Origin: CBDESM01 sp965242485
GTDB taxonomy: Bacteria > Chloroflexota > Dehalococcoidia > Bin125
Direction of reading: 5' to 3'
Assembly: GCA_965242485.1 (NCBI GenBank)
Contig: CBDESM010000003.1
Coordinates: forward strand, 2,108,001-2,172,000
Length of the DNA stretch: 64,000 nt
Shown here piece after piece: positions 43,748 to 52,239 of this stretch (within the stretch, counting starts at the first letter, position 1; each line of letters opens with the position of its first letter). The translations under genes were made by a program, and so were the position numbers. The notes beneath the pieces are model-generated. The model made no database searches. It worked only from the letters and a program-made list of their open reading frames with translations, and was not told the DNA's origin.

Positions 43748-44143
43748 ATGCAGATCACGCGGATGTACCAGGGCGAGGACGGCGTCTCGCACTTCGAGGA
43801 AGTCGAGATCAACGTGCTGGCCAACGAGTTCGGCGAGATGACGCGGCGGCTGTTCCCGCAGCACGCCTTCTTCCGGACGACGCCGCAGGGACTCTCGCTC
43901 GATTGGCACAACACGCCGGGCAAGCGGATGATCATCGTCATTCAAGGCGTCGTCGAAGTCGAGGCGGCGAACGGCGTGAAGCGCCGCTTCGGGCCGGGCG
44001 AAATCTGCCTGGCCGAGGACGTCGGAGGGCCCGGGCACCGCACGGTCGATGTCGAGGGGCCGCGCTTCAGCCTGATGGTGGACCTGCCCGACGACTTCGA
44101 TCTGAAGCGCTGGGCGCGCGAGATTTCAGAGCCGGGCGCGTAG
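43748..44143 (+). CDS. Cupin-like protein, first of a tandem pair
   Basis: This 131-residue protein has a double-stranded beta-helix pattern with MIIVIQGVVEVE, RRFGPGEICLAED and GPGHRTVDVEG strands, the GxxGG-less cupin type. Histidines H53 (DWHNTPG) and H97 (GHRT) could bind metal. It shares the start MQIT-R-x-Y, SHFEE and the whole strand order with the next gene, so the two are duplicates that have diverged. A GGAGG site precedes the ATG. It lies 13 bases after dinB on the same strand. The ligand is unknown. Confidence 0.82.
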   Translation: MQITRMYQGEDGVSHFEEVEINVLANEFGEMTRRLFPQHAFFRTTPQGLSLDWHNTPGKRMIIVIQGVVEVEAANGVKRRFGPGEICLAEDVGGPGHRTVDVEGPRFSLMVDLPDDFDLKRWAREISEPGA

Positions 44144-44161
44144 CGGGAACCGGAGGCAGCC

Positions 44162-44536
44162 ATGCAGATCACGCGGGTGTACACGGGCGAGGACGGGCAG
44201 TCGCACTTCGAGGAGATCGAGGTGGCGATGGAAGAGAGCCGCTACGGGAGGCTGTCGGCGCTGTTCGCGGCCGAGGGGGTGATCTTCCGCGAGACGCCTG
44301 TCGGCGGGGAGCTGGACTTCCACAACGCGCCGCGCCGGCAGTTCGTGGTCACGCTGAGCGGGCTGGTCGAGATCGAGTGCGGCGACGGCTCCAAGCGGCG
44401 GCTCGGGGCCGGCGGGATCCTGCTCGCCGACGACACGACCGGGCAGGGCCACATCACGCGCGACTTGGAAGGGCCGCGGCGGAGCCTGTTCATTCCGCTG
44501 CCGGAGGACTTCGAGGCGGAGTCCCTGCGCGGCTAG
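44162..44536 (+). CDS. Cupin-like protein, second of a tandem pair
   Basis: The 124-residue paralogue of the preceding gene begins MQITRVYTGEDGQSHFEE. The same beta strands are present (FVVTLSGLVEIE, RRLGAGGILLADD, GQGHITRDLEG), with histidines in FHNAP and GHITR corresponding to those in the first copy. The Shine-Dalgarno is CCGGAGG. The stop overlaps the end of the convergent diiron gene by four bases. A shared function with the first copy, perhaps as a heterodimer, is inference. Confidence 0.82.
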   Translation: MQITRVYTGEDGQSHFEEIEVAMEESRYGRLSALFAAEGVIFRETPVGGELDFHNAPRRQFVVTLSGLVEIECGDGSKRRLGAGGILLADDTTGQGHITRDLEGPRRSLFIPLPEDFEAESLRG

Positions 44537-45360
44537 AAGGCGCGCTGGATGATCCGCTCGTAGACCTTGACGTCGAGGACGTCGTCCAGCCCGGCGTCGG
44601 TGAACTGCGCGCCGAGGTTGGCGATCAGGGTTGTCTTGTAGTCCTCGATGTCGATGCCGAGCCGCTTGGCGTCCGGGCGGATCCGGCGCAGCCCGAGCGA
44701 GGTCGCGCCGGCCATCATCACCTGGCTCTGCCAGACGTACCAGCGGCCCGTCGCCGACATGCGCTCGACGAGGCGGGGGAGGATCGTGTGGAGGAAGTTC
44801 ACGTGGCGCACCTCGTCGCGGAGGATCAGCCGGAAGATCTGCTTGGCGAGCGGGTCGATGTCCTCGATCTCCAGGCATTTCTGCAGGAAGAGGGCGGCGA
44901 AATTCTCGCTGAACAGCGTCGACATCAGCCAGTTCTCGACCCGCCAGAAGCCGAGCGAGGCGAGCGAGCCGAAGCGGTCGATCAGGAAGCGCTCGGGGCT
45001 CGAGAGGTAGCCGTGCCCGCCGACTTCCGTGAGGTAGCGGTCGAGCACGTAGACGTGGCGCGCCTCGTCCTGGCACTGGGCGGCGAGGTAGAGGTTGAGG
45101 CTGGGTTCGCGGACTTGGTGCGTGGCCTTGCTCATCATCACCTGGATGGTGTCGAGGCCCATCACTTCGAGGCCGAGGAAGACGTTCATCATCCGCAGCC
45201 AGGCGCGGCGTTTTTCGGGCGGAATGCTGGAGCCGGCCTGCCAGTCGACGTCGCGGTCGGCGTTCCAGAGGCGCTCGCTCTGCTGCTGGAAGAGGGTGCG
45301 GAAGGCGGCGTGCTGCTCGGCGCTGGATTGGCGCCGGACGGCGGCGGGCGAACGATGCAT
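44533..45360 (-). CDS. Ferritin-like diiron protein
   Basis: The 275-residue all-helical product has two DE-x-RH motifs, DEARH (in QCQDEARHVYVLD) and DEVRH (in LRDEVRHVNFL). Further glutamates occur in LGLEVMGLD and FSENFAAL, which together could supply the four Glu and two His ligands of a diiron centre. The pattern is that of ferritin-like oxygenases or oxidases such as the AurF and R2-like groups. The substrate is unknown. It converges on the tandem cupin genes and diverges from the 45497 gene. Confidence 0.83.
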   Translation of the reverse strand: MHRSPAAVRRQSSAEQHAAFRTLFQQQSERLWNADRDVDWQAGSSIPPEKRRAWLRMMNVFLGLEVMGLDTIQVMMSKATHQVREPSLNLYLAAQCQDEARHVYVLDRYLTEVGGHGYLSSPERFLIDRFGSLASLGFWRVENWLMSTLFSENFAALFLQKCLEIEDIDPLAKQIFRLILRDEVRHVNFLHTILPRLVERMSATGRWYVWQSQVMMAGATSLGLRRIRPDAKRLGIDIEDYKTTLIANLGAQFTDAGLDDVLDVKVYERIIQRAF

Positions 45361-45484
45361 CCGCGCGTGCTCCCTTCGGACGCCGCGGTGCGGCTTGCTT
45401 GACCGAACTACCGGCAGGATACGCGCGAATCCGCATCTGCGGCACGGGAATCACGCGCCGGGCGTTATGCCTGAGGGTGTGTTG

Positions 45485-45490
45485 TATCCT
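45485..45490 (+). promoter_or_regulatory. -10-like hexamer before the gene at 45497
   Basis: TATCCT ends six bases before the ATG at 45497. There is no Shine-Dalgarno in the intervening bases. Confidence 0.45.
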
Positions 45491-45496
45491 CGCGCC

Positions 45497-45934
45497 ATGG
45501 CCAACGAAGAAGGTTTCGACCTCGAAGAAACGCTGCGCGCGATCCGCGAGGCCGACGTCGTCGTGATCGGCTTCGGCTGGCTGCAGGAGCGGCTGCTGAT
45601 CGACGGACGGCACAACGAGTCGGAAGGCCCCTACATCCGCGTCGTCGAACCGGTGCGGTCGCCGCAGGACCGGATCCTGCAGCTGCGGAAGCTGCGGCCG
45701 GGCTTCGGCGACCCTGAATCGTTCGTCTTCTTCCCGTGGGCCGGCCGCGTGGACGCGTTCGTCGAGGCAGATCTGTTCGAGCGCGTGCTGGACCGCTGCA
45801 TGGGCGACGAACGCGCGCTTTCGGACGCGCAGGAGGCCTTGCAGCAGCTGTTCTCGCTCGACCGCGAGGACATCCGGCAGGCGATCGCTGGCGGCGAGAA
45901 GTACCACACCCTGTACGAGCGGGTCGAGGTCTGA
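45497..45934 (+). CDS. Uncharacterised protein of 145 residues
   Basis: The product reads as an alpha/beta or helical cytoplasmic protein with a DVVVIGFGWLQERLLID strand-helix near the start and RPGFGDPESFVFFPWAGR in the middle. A terminal helix (EALQQLFSLDREDIRQAI) precedes ERVEV. No known motif is recognised. ATG at 45497 is chosen because it sits six bases after TATCCT with no ribosome-binding site; the reading frame is open further upstream but only across the divergent intergenic region. Confidence 0.7.
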   Translation: MANEEGFDLEETLRAIREADVVVIGFGWLQERLLIDGRHNESEGPYIRVVEPVRSPQDRILQLRKLRPGFGDPESFVFFPWAGRVDAFVEADLFERVLDRCMGDERALSDAQEALQQLFSLDREDIRQAIAGGEKYHTLYERVEV

Positions 45935-46021
45935 GCCTCCCCGCGGTTTCTTCCATCTGGTCTGCACCGATCTGTTGCCTGCGCTACACTGCGTCCGAGC
46001 GATCTTGGGGGGAAGTGCGAC

Positions 46022-46276
46022 TTGGCGACGCGGAAGAGCACGAAGCGGGCAGCAGCATCGTCGGGACGCACGCGCGAGCGGAAATCTTCCCGCTCCAAGG
46101 CCAAAGTCGTCGCGGAGCCCGTCGATCCGGAGACCTGCGCGCATAACTGGCAGATCAGCCGCCCCGATTCGCAGATTTCGCGGGGCAAGTGCTCGAAGTG
46201 CGGCGCGGAGAAGGACTTCCTCAACTACGGGGAAGAGCTGCGGATGCCCTTCGGCCGGCGACGGCGAAGTTCCTGA
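46022..46276 (+). CDS. Small zinc-ribbon-like protein with basic N-terminus
   Basis: The 84-residue product has a Lys/Arg/Ser-rich N-terminus (about 1-30) and a C-terminal module CAHNW...CSKCG, which supplies three cysteines and a histidine for one zinc ion. The tail is RRRR. The start is a TTG with a GGGGGGAAG site seven bases before it. A TACACT -10-like hexamer lies at 45985-45990. The nature of the zinc module and basic tail suggests nucleic-acid or ribosome contact, which is inference. Confidence 0.65.
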   Translation: MATRKSTKRAAASSGRTRERKSSRSKAKVVAEPVDPETCAHNWQISRPDSQISRGKCSKCGAEKDFLNYGEELRMPFGRRRRSS

Positions 46277-46300
46277 GGCGGCGCGAGGCGGGACGACGGC

Positions 46301-47203
46301 TCAGCGGGGCGGCGGCGCGGTCACATCCACCTGCACGGCGATGATCCGCTCGACGCCGTAGACGGCGATCTGGTTGAACGCGGCGGCCGAGAGCTGAATG
46401 TCGGCGTTGGAGTCCTCGCCGCCGCGCACGACGGCGAGCAGCTGCGCGCCCACGACTTGCGCCTGCTGATCCGCGTTGAGCAGCGTGGCTCCGCCGAGCC
46501 GCGTGAGCCGGAGCGTCGTGCCGATCGGCCAGATCGCGGAAAAGACGGTCGTCGCGTCGGCCGGGTCGTAGGACGTTCCGTCGGCGAGCGAGCGCGGAAT
46601 GCCGGGCGGGACCGGCTCGGCGGTGAGTCGCGGAGCCGAGACCGGCGCGCCGCTTATGTCGGCCGGGCTGATCGGGTCCTCCGAGATCGATGGTCCGGCC
46701 TGGGCCGGCGGAATCGCGGGAGCCGGCTCGGACTCGGCTTGCGCTTGTTCGGCTTCTGCATTGGCTTGCTCGGCGATAGGTGCCGGCTCCGGTTCGGGTT
46801 CCGCCTGTTCCTGTACGGCCTCTTCTTGCGCCCCGGCCGGCTCGGCCTGCGGTTCCTCTTGCGAAGCTGGCTGGGCTGATTGCGCTGGTTCGGCACCGGT
46901 TGCCGTCTCCGTCTCGGACTGCTGTGCGGCGGCGACCGCTTGATCCGCGGGCGCTTCGTCGGATTCGATCAGCGCCGTGACGCCGAAGTAGATGCCGGCC
47001 GCGGCGCCGCCGACCGCGGCGAGCAGCAGCGCGCTGGCGAGCAGCTGGCGACCGGAGAACGGCAGGCGCAGGCGTCGGCGTTCGCCGGGCAGGCGCAGAC
47101 GGCGGCGCGCCTCGAAGGGCGGGCTGGCTGCGCCGATGACGCGGATCTGCGGGTTGGCGTATTCGCGGCTGCCGCGGGCGGACTGCGGCTTGCGGTTGCT
47201 CAC
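46301..47203 (-). CDS. Membrane-anchored protein with RlpA-like double-psi beta-barrel
   Basis: The 300-residue product has a basic cytoplasmic N-terminus (1-50), one transmembrane helix at about 55-77, and a long extracytoplasmic linker (80-200) of Glu, Ala, Pro and Gln. The C-terminal domain (about 205-300) has YDPADATTVFSAIWPIGTTLRL, a GGAT turn and AAFNQIAVYGVERIIAVQVDV, the strand order of the RlpA-type barrel (compare the W-P-I-G-T-x-L-R-L segment). RlpA proteins bind or cut denuded peptidoglycan. The catalytic Asp is not obvious, so a binding role is possible. It diverges from the zinc protein at 47242. Confidence 0.72.
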   Translation of the reverse strand: MSNRKPQSARGSREYANPQIRVIGAASPPFEARRRLRLPGERRRLRLPFSGRQLLASALLLAAVGGAAAGIYFGVTALIESDEAPADQAVAAAQQSETETATGAEPAQSAQPASQEEPQAEPAGAQEEAVQEQAEPEPEPAPIAEQANAEAEQAQAESEPAPAIPPAQAGPSISEDPISPADISGAPVSAPRLTAEPVPPGIPRSLADGTSYDPADATTVFSAIWPIGTTLRLTRLGGATLLNADQQAQVVGAQLLAVVRGGEDSNADIQLSAAAFNQIAVYGVERIIAVQVDVTAPPPR

Positions 47204-47226
47204 GCGGGCAGGCTATCGCGCGCCGA

Positions 47227-47232
47227 TAGAAT
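47227..47232 (+). promoter_or_regulatory. -10-like hexamer before the gene at 47242
   Basis: TAGAAT matches TATAAT at five of six positions and ends nine bases before the GTG start, without a Shine-Dalgarno in between. Confidence 0.45.
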
Positions 47233-47241
47233 CGCCGCGTC

Positions 47242-47604
47242 GTGGAAACCAAGCGCATCCGCTGCCCGAATTGCGAAACGGCGCTCAGCGTGGGCGTGCC
47301 GCCGTCGGAAGGCCGCACCCGCCGCGCAGTCACGCTGTGCAGCGGCTGCGACCGCGACATCGTCGTCTCGCGGCCCGCGAAACAGGGGGAATCGCCCCGC
47401 ATCCGCGTCTGCAAGCGCTGGCAGGTGCGCTGCCCCTACTGCAAGGAAGAGACGGTTGCGCGCGTGCCTCCCGATGGCCTGCTGCGGCGCAAGGAGACGA
47501 CTCCCTGCGCCCATTGCCGGCGTCCGCTGATCGTGGAGCGCCGCGAGGAAGGCAAGCTGGTGCTGCGCGCGCACCGCGGGATCGTCGAGGGCGCGGTCTT
47601 CTAA
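47242..47604 (+). CDS. Small protein with two zinc ribbons
   Basis: The 120-residue product has four CxxC pairs in order: CPNC, CSGC, CPYC and CAHC. The first two and last two pairs each have a Val-rich strand between them, giving two zinc ribbons. The gap between ribbons holds RPAKQGESPRIRVCKRWQV. No other domain is present. GTG at 47242 lies nine bases after TAGAAT, without a ribosome-binding site. Double zinc ribbons often bind RNA, DNA or protein; the target is unknown. Malic enzyme follows after 145 bases. Confidence 0.75.
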   Translation: METKRIRCPNCETALSVGVPPSEGRTRRAVTLCSGCDRDIVVSRPAKQGESPRIRVCKRWQVRCPYCKEETVARVPPDGLLRRKETTPCAHCRRPLIVERREEGKLVLRAHRGIVEGAVF

Positions 47605-47749
47605 CCGCCAGTTCAAGCGGATCGAGCGCCGGCTCCGGAAGATTTGGTGACCGTGCGGCGATGCTTGAGTAGGATGATCGGAACCTCGCGTCCGTGAACG
47701 CGGGCCCGCGCTTGACCGCGCCTCCTCTTCAGACCCGGAGCACTGTCCC

Positions 47750-48907
47750 ATGTCCGACTTCGATCAGGAAGCCATCGAAGCTCATCGCCGCTGGCGCGGG
47801 AAGGTCGATTACGCGGCGAAGGTGAAGGTCAAGAACCACGACGAGCTCTCGGTGGTCTACACGCCGGGCGTCGCCGCGCCCTGCTTGGAGATCGCGCGCG
47901 ATCCCTCCTTGGCCCGGGTGATGACGGGCGTCGGCAACTTGGTCGCGGTGGTGACGGACGGCTCGGCCGTGCTGGGGCTCGGCGACATCGGCCCGCAGGC
48001 GGCGCTGCCGGTGATGGAGGGCAAGTGCGTGCTCTTCCGCGAGTTCGCCGGAGTCGACGCGATCCCGATCGCCCTCTCCGTGCGCGAGGTCGACGACATC
48101 GTCGCGGCCGTCGAGGCGATCGCGCCGTCGCTGGGCGGGATCAACCTCGAGGACATCTCCGCGCCGCGCTGCTTCGAGGTCGAGCGCAGGCTGCACGAAT
48201 CGCTGGACATCCCGGTGATGCACGACGACCAGCACGGCACCGCCGTGGTCGCGCTGGCCGGCGTGATCAACGCGCTCAAGCTGACCAACCGCGAACCGAA
48301 GAACATCCGCACCGTGATCCTCGGCGCCGGCGCGAGCGGGATCGCCTGCGGCGCGCTGCTGCGCGAGTACGGCTGCGAAGACGTGGCGCTGATCGACAGC
48401 AAGGGCCTGCTCACGGTCGACCGCGAGGACCTGAACCCGTACAAGCAGGTCGCCGCCGACTGGTGCGGCTACCGCAACAACGCCGACGGCAGCATCCCGC
48501 AGACCGCCGACGTGATCCGCGGCTCCGACCTGTTCCTGGGCCTGAGCGGGCCGGGACTGGTGACGACGGCGGAGATCGCCTCGATGAACGCCGATTCGAT
48601 GGTCTTCGCGATGGCGAACCCGACGCCGGAGATCATGCCGGACGAGGCGGCCGAGGCGGGCGCGGCGATCATCGCCACCGGGCGCTCGGACTTCCCCAAC
48701 CAGATCAACAACGCGCTCGGCTTCCCCGGCCTCTTCCGCGGCCTGCTCGACGGCGGCATCCCGCAGGTGCACGACGCGCACAAGATCGCCGCCGCCCAGG
48801 CGATCGCGGACTTCGTCGGCGAGCCGACGCCCGACCGGATCGTCCCCAGCATCTTCGAGGACGGCCTCGCGCAGGCGGTGGCGAAGTCGGTGATCGCGGT
48901 CGGCTAG
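47750..48907 (+). CDS. Malic enzyme (NAD(P)-dependent oxidoreductive decarboxylase)
   Basis: This enzyme converts malate to pyruvate and carbon dioxide with reduction of NAD(P)+. The 385 residues are the short bacterial form. The N-terminal VVYTPGVAAPC carries the catalytic tyrosine, and VTDGSAVLGLGDIGP, the metal-binding NLEDISAP and MHDDQHGTA follow. The nucleotide loop is LGAGASGIA, then FAMANPTPEI. A GGAG site lies about ten bases before the ATG. The enzyme feeds pyruvate, the substrate of the dehydrogenase complex at the end of the window. It converges on the next gene with a four-base overlap. Confidence 0.95.
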   Translation: MSDFDQEAIEAHRRWRGKVDYAAKVKVKNHDELSVVYTPGVAAPCLEIARDPSLARVMTGVGNLVAVVTDGSAVLGLGDIGPQAALPVMEGKCVLFREFAGVDAIPIALSVREVDDIVAAVEAIAPSLGGINLEDISAPRCFEVERRLHESLDIPVMHDDQHGTAVVALAGVINALKLTNREPKNIRTVILGAGASGIACGALLREYGCEDVALIDSKGLLTVDREDLNPYKQVAADWCGYRNNADGSIPQTADVIRGSDLFLGLSGPGLVTTAEIASMNADSMVFAMANPTPEIMPDEAAEAGAAIIATGRSDFPNQINNALGFPGLFRGLLDGGIPQVHDAHKIAAAQAIADFVGEPTPDRIVPSIFEDGLAQAVAKSVIAVG

Positions 48908-49866
48908 GCCGCTTCCCCGCCGCGGCCGATCGCCTGGATCAGCGCGGCGCGCAGCCCCAGCACGGGCGAGTAGTCGATGTTGACGCGCGCCTTGGAGTCG
49001 TCGATCAGGTGCGGGTTGCCGGTCAGCCCGACGTAGCCCTCGAAGCCTTCCGGGGCGGGCAGGAGCCAGTCCGCCGCCCCCGCGGCGTCGAGCGCCTTGG
49101 CGGCCGCGAGCGGGGCGTTCCAGAACTGCGGCTTGACGTCGCGGATGCGGCAGGTTTGCTCGGCGAACTCGCGCCAACTCGCGTGGGCGCTGGCGGCGTG
49201 GAAAATCTGGTCGGCCGCGGCGTCGAAGTGCTCGATCATGCGCCAGGCGGCGCGCGCGAGGTCGGCCCCGGCGACCAGCGAGAGGGGCGCGCGCCCGCCG
49301 CCGACGAGGCCGGCTTTCGGCCGCGCGGCGAAGTGCCGCGCCAGTCGGCGGAGCGTTCCGCCGTGCGGGCTGAGCAGCGGCGCGCCGCGCAGGATCGCGA
49401 GCCGGATGCGGCGGCGGTAGGTGCGCGCGGCCTGTTCCGCCGTGGCGATGCTCTGCTGCATCGGACCTTGCGGATGCGGCGCCCAGCTCTCGTTGACCGG
49501 CCAGGGCGGCAGCCCCGGCCCGTAGGCCTCGGTGCTGCCCACGTGCACGACGCCGGCCGGCTTGGCCTCGATGCAGGCGTCGAGCAGGCTCGTCGCGTAC
49601 TCGACGTTCGCCGCCTCGTACTCGTCCCGCGGCAGGCCGTGCTCCGTGAGCGCGTGCGCGTGGACGACGTAGTCCGCGCCGCCGATCGCCCGCGCGATGG
49701 CGCGCACATCGCCGGCTGGGACTTCCCGCACGTCGGCGGCGACCTCGACCGCCGGCTCGCCGATATCGACGGCGCGGAGGACGGCGACGTCGGCGGCCTG
49801 GCGCATGAACTCGTCGAGCAGGTGGCGGCCCGGCGCGCCGGCCGCGCCGGTCAGGACGATCCGCAT
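48904..49866 (-). CDS. NAD-dependent epimerase/dehydratase-type SDR protein, active-site Tyr/Lys not seen
   Basis: The 320-residue product has the Rossmann loop GAAGAPGRHL, a HAHALTEHG segment and STEAYGPGLPPWP of extended SDR proteins. However, the YxxxK pair that completes the catalytic triad is not in the expected place: the segment there reads QGPMQQSIATAEQAA. Either the alignment is shifted or the protein is not a typical reductase. ATG at 49866 begins MRIVLTGAAG. A TACGGT hexamer seven bases upstream on the minus strand suggests a leaderless start. It converges with the malic enzyme gene. Confidence 0.8.
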   Translation of the reverse strand: MRIVLTGAAGAPGRHLLDEFMRQAADVAVLRAVDIGEPAVEVAADVREVPAGDVRAIARAIGGADYVVHAHALTEHGLPRDEYEAANVEYATSLLDACIEAKPAGVVHVGSTEAYGPGLPPWPVNESWAPHPQGPMQQSIATAEQAARTYRRRIRLAILRGAPLLSPHGGTLRRLARHFAARPKAGLVGGGRAPLSLVAGADLARAAWRMIEHFDAAADQIFHAASAHASWREFAEQTCRIRDVKPQFWNAPLAAAKALDAAGAADWLLPAPEGFEGYVGLTGNPHLIDDSKARVNIDYSPVLGLRAALIQAIGRGGEAA

Positions 49867-49873
49867 GTGCGGA

Positions 49874-49879
49874 ACCGTA
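49874..49879 (-). promoter_or_regulatory. -10-like hexamer before the SDR gene
   Basis: On the minus strand this reads TACGGT, preceded by TGA as in an extended -10, seven bases before the ATG at 49866 and with no Shine-Dalgarno between. Confidence 0.45.
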
Positions 49880-49946
49880 TCAGCGGGCTCTGGACGGCTG
49901 TTAGCCTCGCGGCCCGGATCAGCCAGCCGAGTTTGCGAGGTCGCCC

Positions 49947-50735
49947 GTGCCCACACTCTCCCGCCCGCACTGCGAGCTGTACTACGAGGAGACCGGCGAA
50001 GGGCCGGCCATCGTCTTCGCGCACGGCGCCGGCGGCAACCATCTGTCCTGGTGGCAGCAGGTGCCGGTCTTCCGCGAGCGCTACCGCTGCGTCTCGTTCG
50101 ATCACCGCGGCTGGGGCCGCAGCGCCGAGCAGCCCGACGGCGACGGGCCCAACGCCTTCACGCCCGACCTGATCGCGCTGCTCGACGAGCTCGAGATCGA
50201 AAGAGCCGCCTTGGTGGCGCAGTCGATGGGCGGCTGGACCTGCCTCGGCGCGGCCGTGCGGCATCCGGAGCGCGTCGCCGCGCTGGTGATGGCGGACACG
50301 CTCGGCGGCCTGACCAATGACGAGATCGGGCCGATCGTGGCGAAGGCACGGGAGCGGATGCAGGAGGCGGGGCTGGCGGCGCTGGCCTACGACCCGAACC
50401 TGCGCGAGCGCAACCCCGCGCTGGCCTACCTCTACGACGAGGTGATGGCGCTCAACCCGCCGCGCGATCCGGCGCTGCTCGCCGCGCTGGGCAGGGTCGC
50501 GCCGAGCGCGGAAGAGGCGGCCGCGCTGCAGATGCCGGTGCTCTGGGTCGTCGGGTCCAACGATCCGATCATGCCGCCGGAAGCGATCCGCCTGGCCCAT
50601 CGGCTCGTGCCGGGGTCGTCGTACTTCGAGCAGCCCGCGACGGGGCATTCCGTCTATTTCGAGCGGGCCGAGCAGTTCAACTTGGTGCTGAGCCAATTCC
50701 TCGCCGAGGCGGGCTGGGGCGAAGGCGCGTTCTAG
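49947..50735 (+). CDS. Alpha/beta hydrolase
   Basis: This is a 262-residue serine hydrolase. HGAGGNHLSWW forms the oxyanion region, the nucleophile elbow is AQSMGGW, the acid is in GSNDPIMP and the histidine in ATGHSVYFE. The overall pattern is that of the esterase/haloperoxidase/lactonase group and does not fix the substrate. A GAGG site precedes the GTG by about eight bases. It is divergent from the SDR gene and convergent with the DUF4015-like gene. Confidence 0.88.
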   Translation: MPTLSRPHCELYYEETGEGPAIVFAHGAGGNHLSWWQQVPVFRERYRCVSFDHRGWGRSAEQPDGDGPNAFTPDLIALLDELEIERAALVAQSMGGWTCLGAAVRHPERVAALVMADTLGGLTNDEIGPIVAKARERMQEAGLAALAYDPNLRERNPALAYLYDEVMALNPPRDPALLAALGRVAPSAEEAAALQMPVLWVVGSNDPIMPPEAIRLAHRLVPGSSYFEQPATGHSVYFERAEQFNLVLSQFLAEAGWGEGAF

Positions 50736-50745
50736 GCGGCGCGGT

Positions 50746-52128
50746 TCAGCGGCCCGCGCGCGGCGACCAGACCAGTTCGGCGGCCTCCTTCAGGGACTGC
50801 ACTTCGTAGGCGAGCGCCGCGTCCCAGAGCATGAAGCCGTTCGCGCCCGCGTCGCGCGCCGCTTCGATCTGCGCGGTTACCTCTTCCCTGCCGTAATGGA
50901 GGCCCCGGTACCCATAGTCGGGGAAATCTTGCAGCCACGGACGGACATGGGCCCGCGAGACGCTGGCGACGAGGTCGATCGTGGCGTCGGTGCTGTCGCG
51001 GATCACCTTGCCGGGGTGGGCGGGCGGATACGCGAGGTTGAACCAGCCCGTGCTCCAGCCGCTCGGGTAGAGCATCGGCGAAACGTAGTCGAGGTGCGGC
51101 GCCAGCTGTTCGAGCGACTGCCCGATGCCTTGGTCATTGTCGTGACGGACGCTGATCACGCCGAAGAGGTCGGCGGAGACGGCGGCGCCGGCCAAGTGGA
51201 TCGCCTCGCGCGCATCGCGGACGAACGTGGTGATCGCTGCAATGCGGTCCTCTTGCCCGAAGGTCTGCCGTTCCAGCAGGCGGTCTTCGTAGGGCAGGCG
51301 GACGTAGTCGAATTGGATCTCGTCGAAATACTCCGCCGCGGCGACGGCGATATCGATGTTGTACTGCCGCGTCGCTGCGCTGAAGGGGCTGGACCAGTTC
51401 GAGTTGCCGCCGTCGGAGAACAGCCGCCCGTCAAGGAAGTGGAGCGCGTTTGCGGGGAAGCTTCTCGAGTACCAGGTGTCCATGAACGTGACGATGCGCC
51501 CGATGGTGTAGACGCCCCTGTCCGAGAGCTCTTCGAGGAAGGTGTCGAGGTGCTCGATCTCTTTGTTCGCTCCGATGCGCTCGACCGTCTCCGTCGCAGC
51601 GATCGCGGCGACCTGCCCGCCCTCGTCCTTGATGTCGAGCACCACTGAATTGATCAGTCCCCTATCGACGAGATTGAGGATGTCCGCGCGGGTACTGGGG
51701 TCGCCCGCCTTATGGAAGGGGACGAAGATGCCGTTCACGACGACCGGTTCGAGCACGAAGGCGAATGCGCCGGAGCGCGCCGAGCGGGTCGCGATTTCGT
51801 AGCCGGGGTTGATGACCGAGATTTCGGAGCCCTCGGGCACGGTGCCGAAGCGGAACGAGCCGTCGGCCGCGGTCGTGGTGAGCTCGATGCCCGAACTGAC
51901 CCTCGCGCCGCGGACCGGCCGCAGCTGCCCGTTGCGCCAAGCGAGGACGCGGCCGGTCAGCGGGCGCACGCGGAGGTCGTCGTCGCTCGCGATCATCGCG
52001 TCGATCGTCTGCCCGCTGCCGGGCGAAGCCTGCACCGCCTGCATGCTCAAGGCCGCGACGAGCGCGGCGAGGGCGATGGCCAGCAGGCGGCTGCGGCCGC
52101 TGATTGCGAAATTGAGCGTTCGGGGCAT
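50746..52128 (-). CDS. Secreted putative glycoside hydrolase (DUF4015-like)
   Basis: The 460-residue product has an N-terminal signal peptide: an Arg-rich start, a hydrophobic stretch LLAIALAALVAAL and a cleavage-like AVQA-SPG site. Residues about 60-115 look like a carboxypeptidase-regulatory-type beta domain (VRPLTGRVLAW). A TIM-barrel-type domain follows with VVLDIKDEGG, EIQFDYVRLP, SPMLYPSGW and LWDAALAYE. The EIQFDYVR and MLYPS motifs match the DUF4015/GH13-like family. The substrate is unknown. ATG at 52128 is preferred over a GTG seven codons upstream because it directly precedes the signal peptide. Confidence 0.84.
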   Translation of the reverse strand: MPRTLNFAISGRSRLLAIALAALVAALSMQAVQASPGSGQTIDAMIASDDDLRVRPLTGRVLAWRNGQLRPVRGARVSSGIELTTTAADGSFRFGTVPEGSEISVINPGYEIATRSARSGAFAFVLEPVVVNGIFVPFHKAGDPSTRADILNLVDRGLINSVVLDIKDEGGQVAAIAATETVERIGANKEIEHLDTFLEELSDRGVYTIGRIVTFMDTWYSRSFPANALHFLDGRLFSDGGNSNWSSPFSAATRQYNIDIAVAAAEYFDEIQFDYVRLPYEDRLLERQTFGQEDRIAAITTFVRDAREAIHLAGAAVSADLFGVISVRHDNDQGIGQSLEQLAPHLDYVSPMLYPSGWSTGWFNLAYPPAHPGKVIRDSTDATIDLVASVSRAHVRPWLQDFPDYGYRGLHYGREEVTAQIEAARDAGANGFMLWDAALAYEVQSLKEAAELVWSPRAGR

Positions 52129-52239
52129 GACGGGGGTCACAGTACGCACGATTCGCCCCCGCGATGCTTATCGGATTGTGAACGATCCCGCAGATGATCC
52201 TCGGTTGCGGACCAGCTGCGCAAATCGTAACACGGGTGA

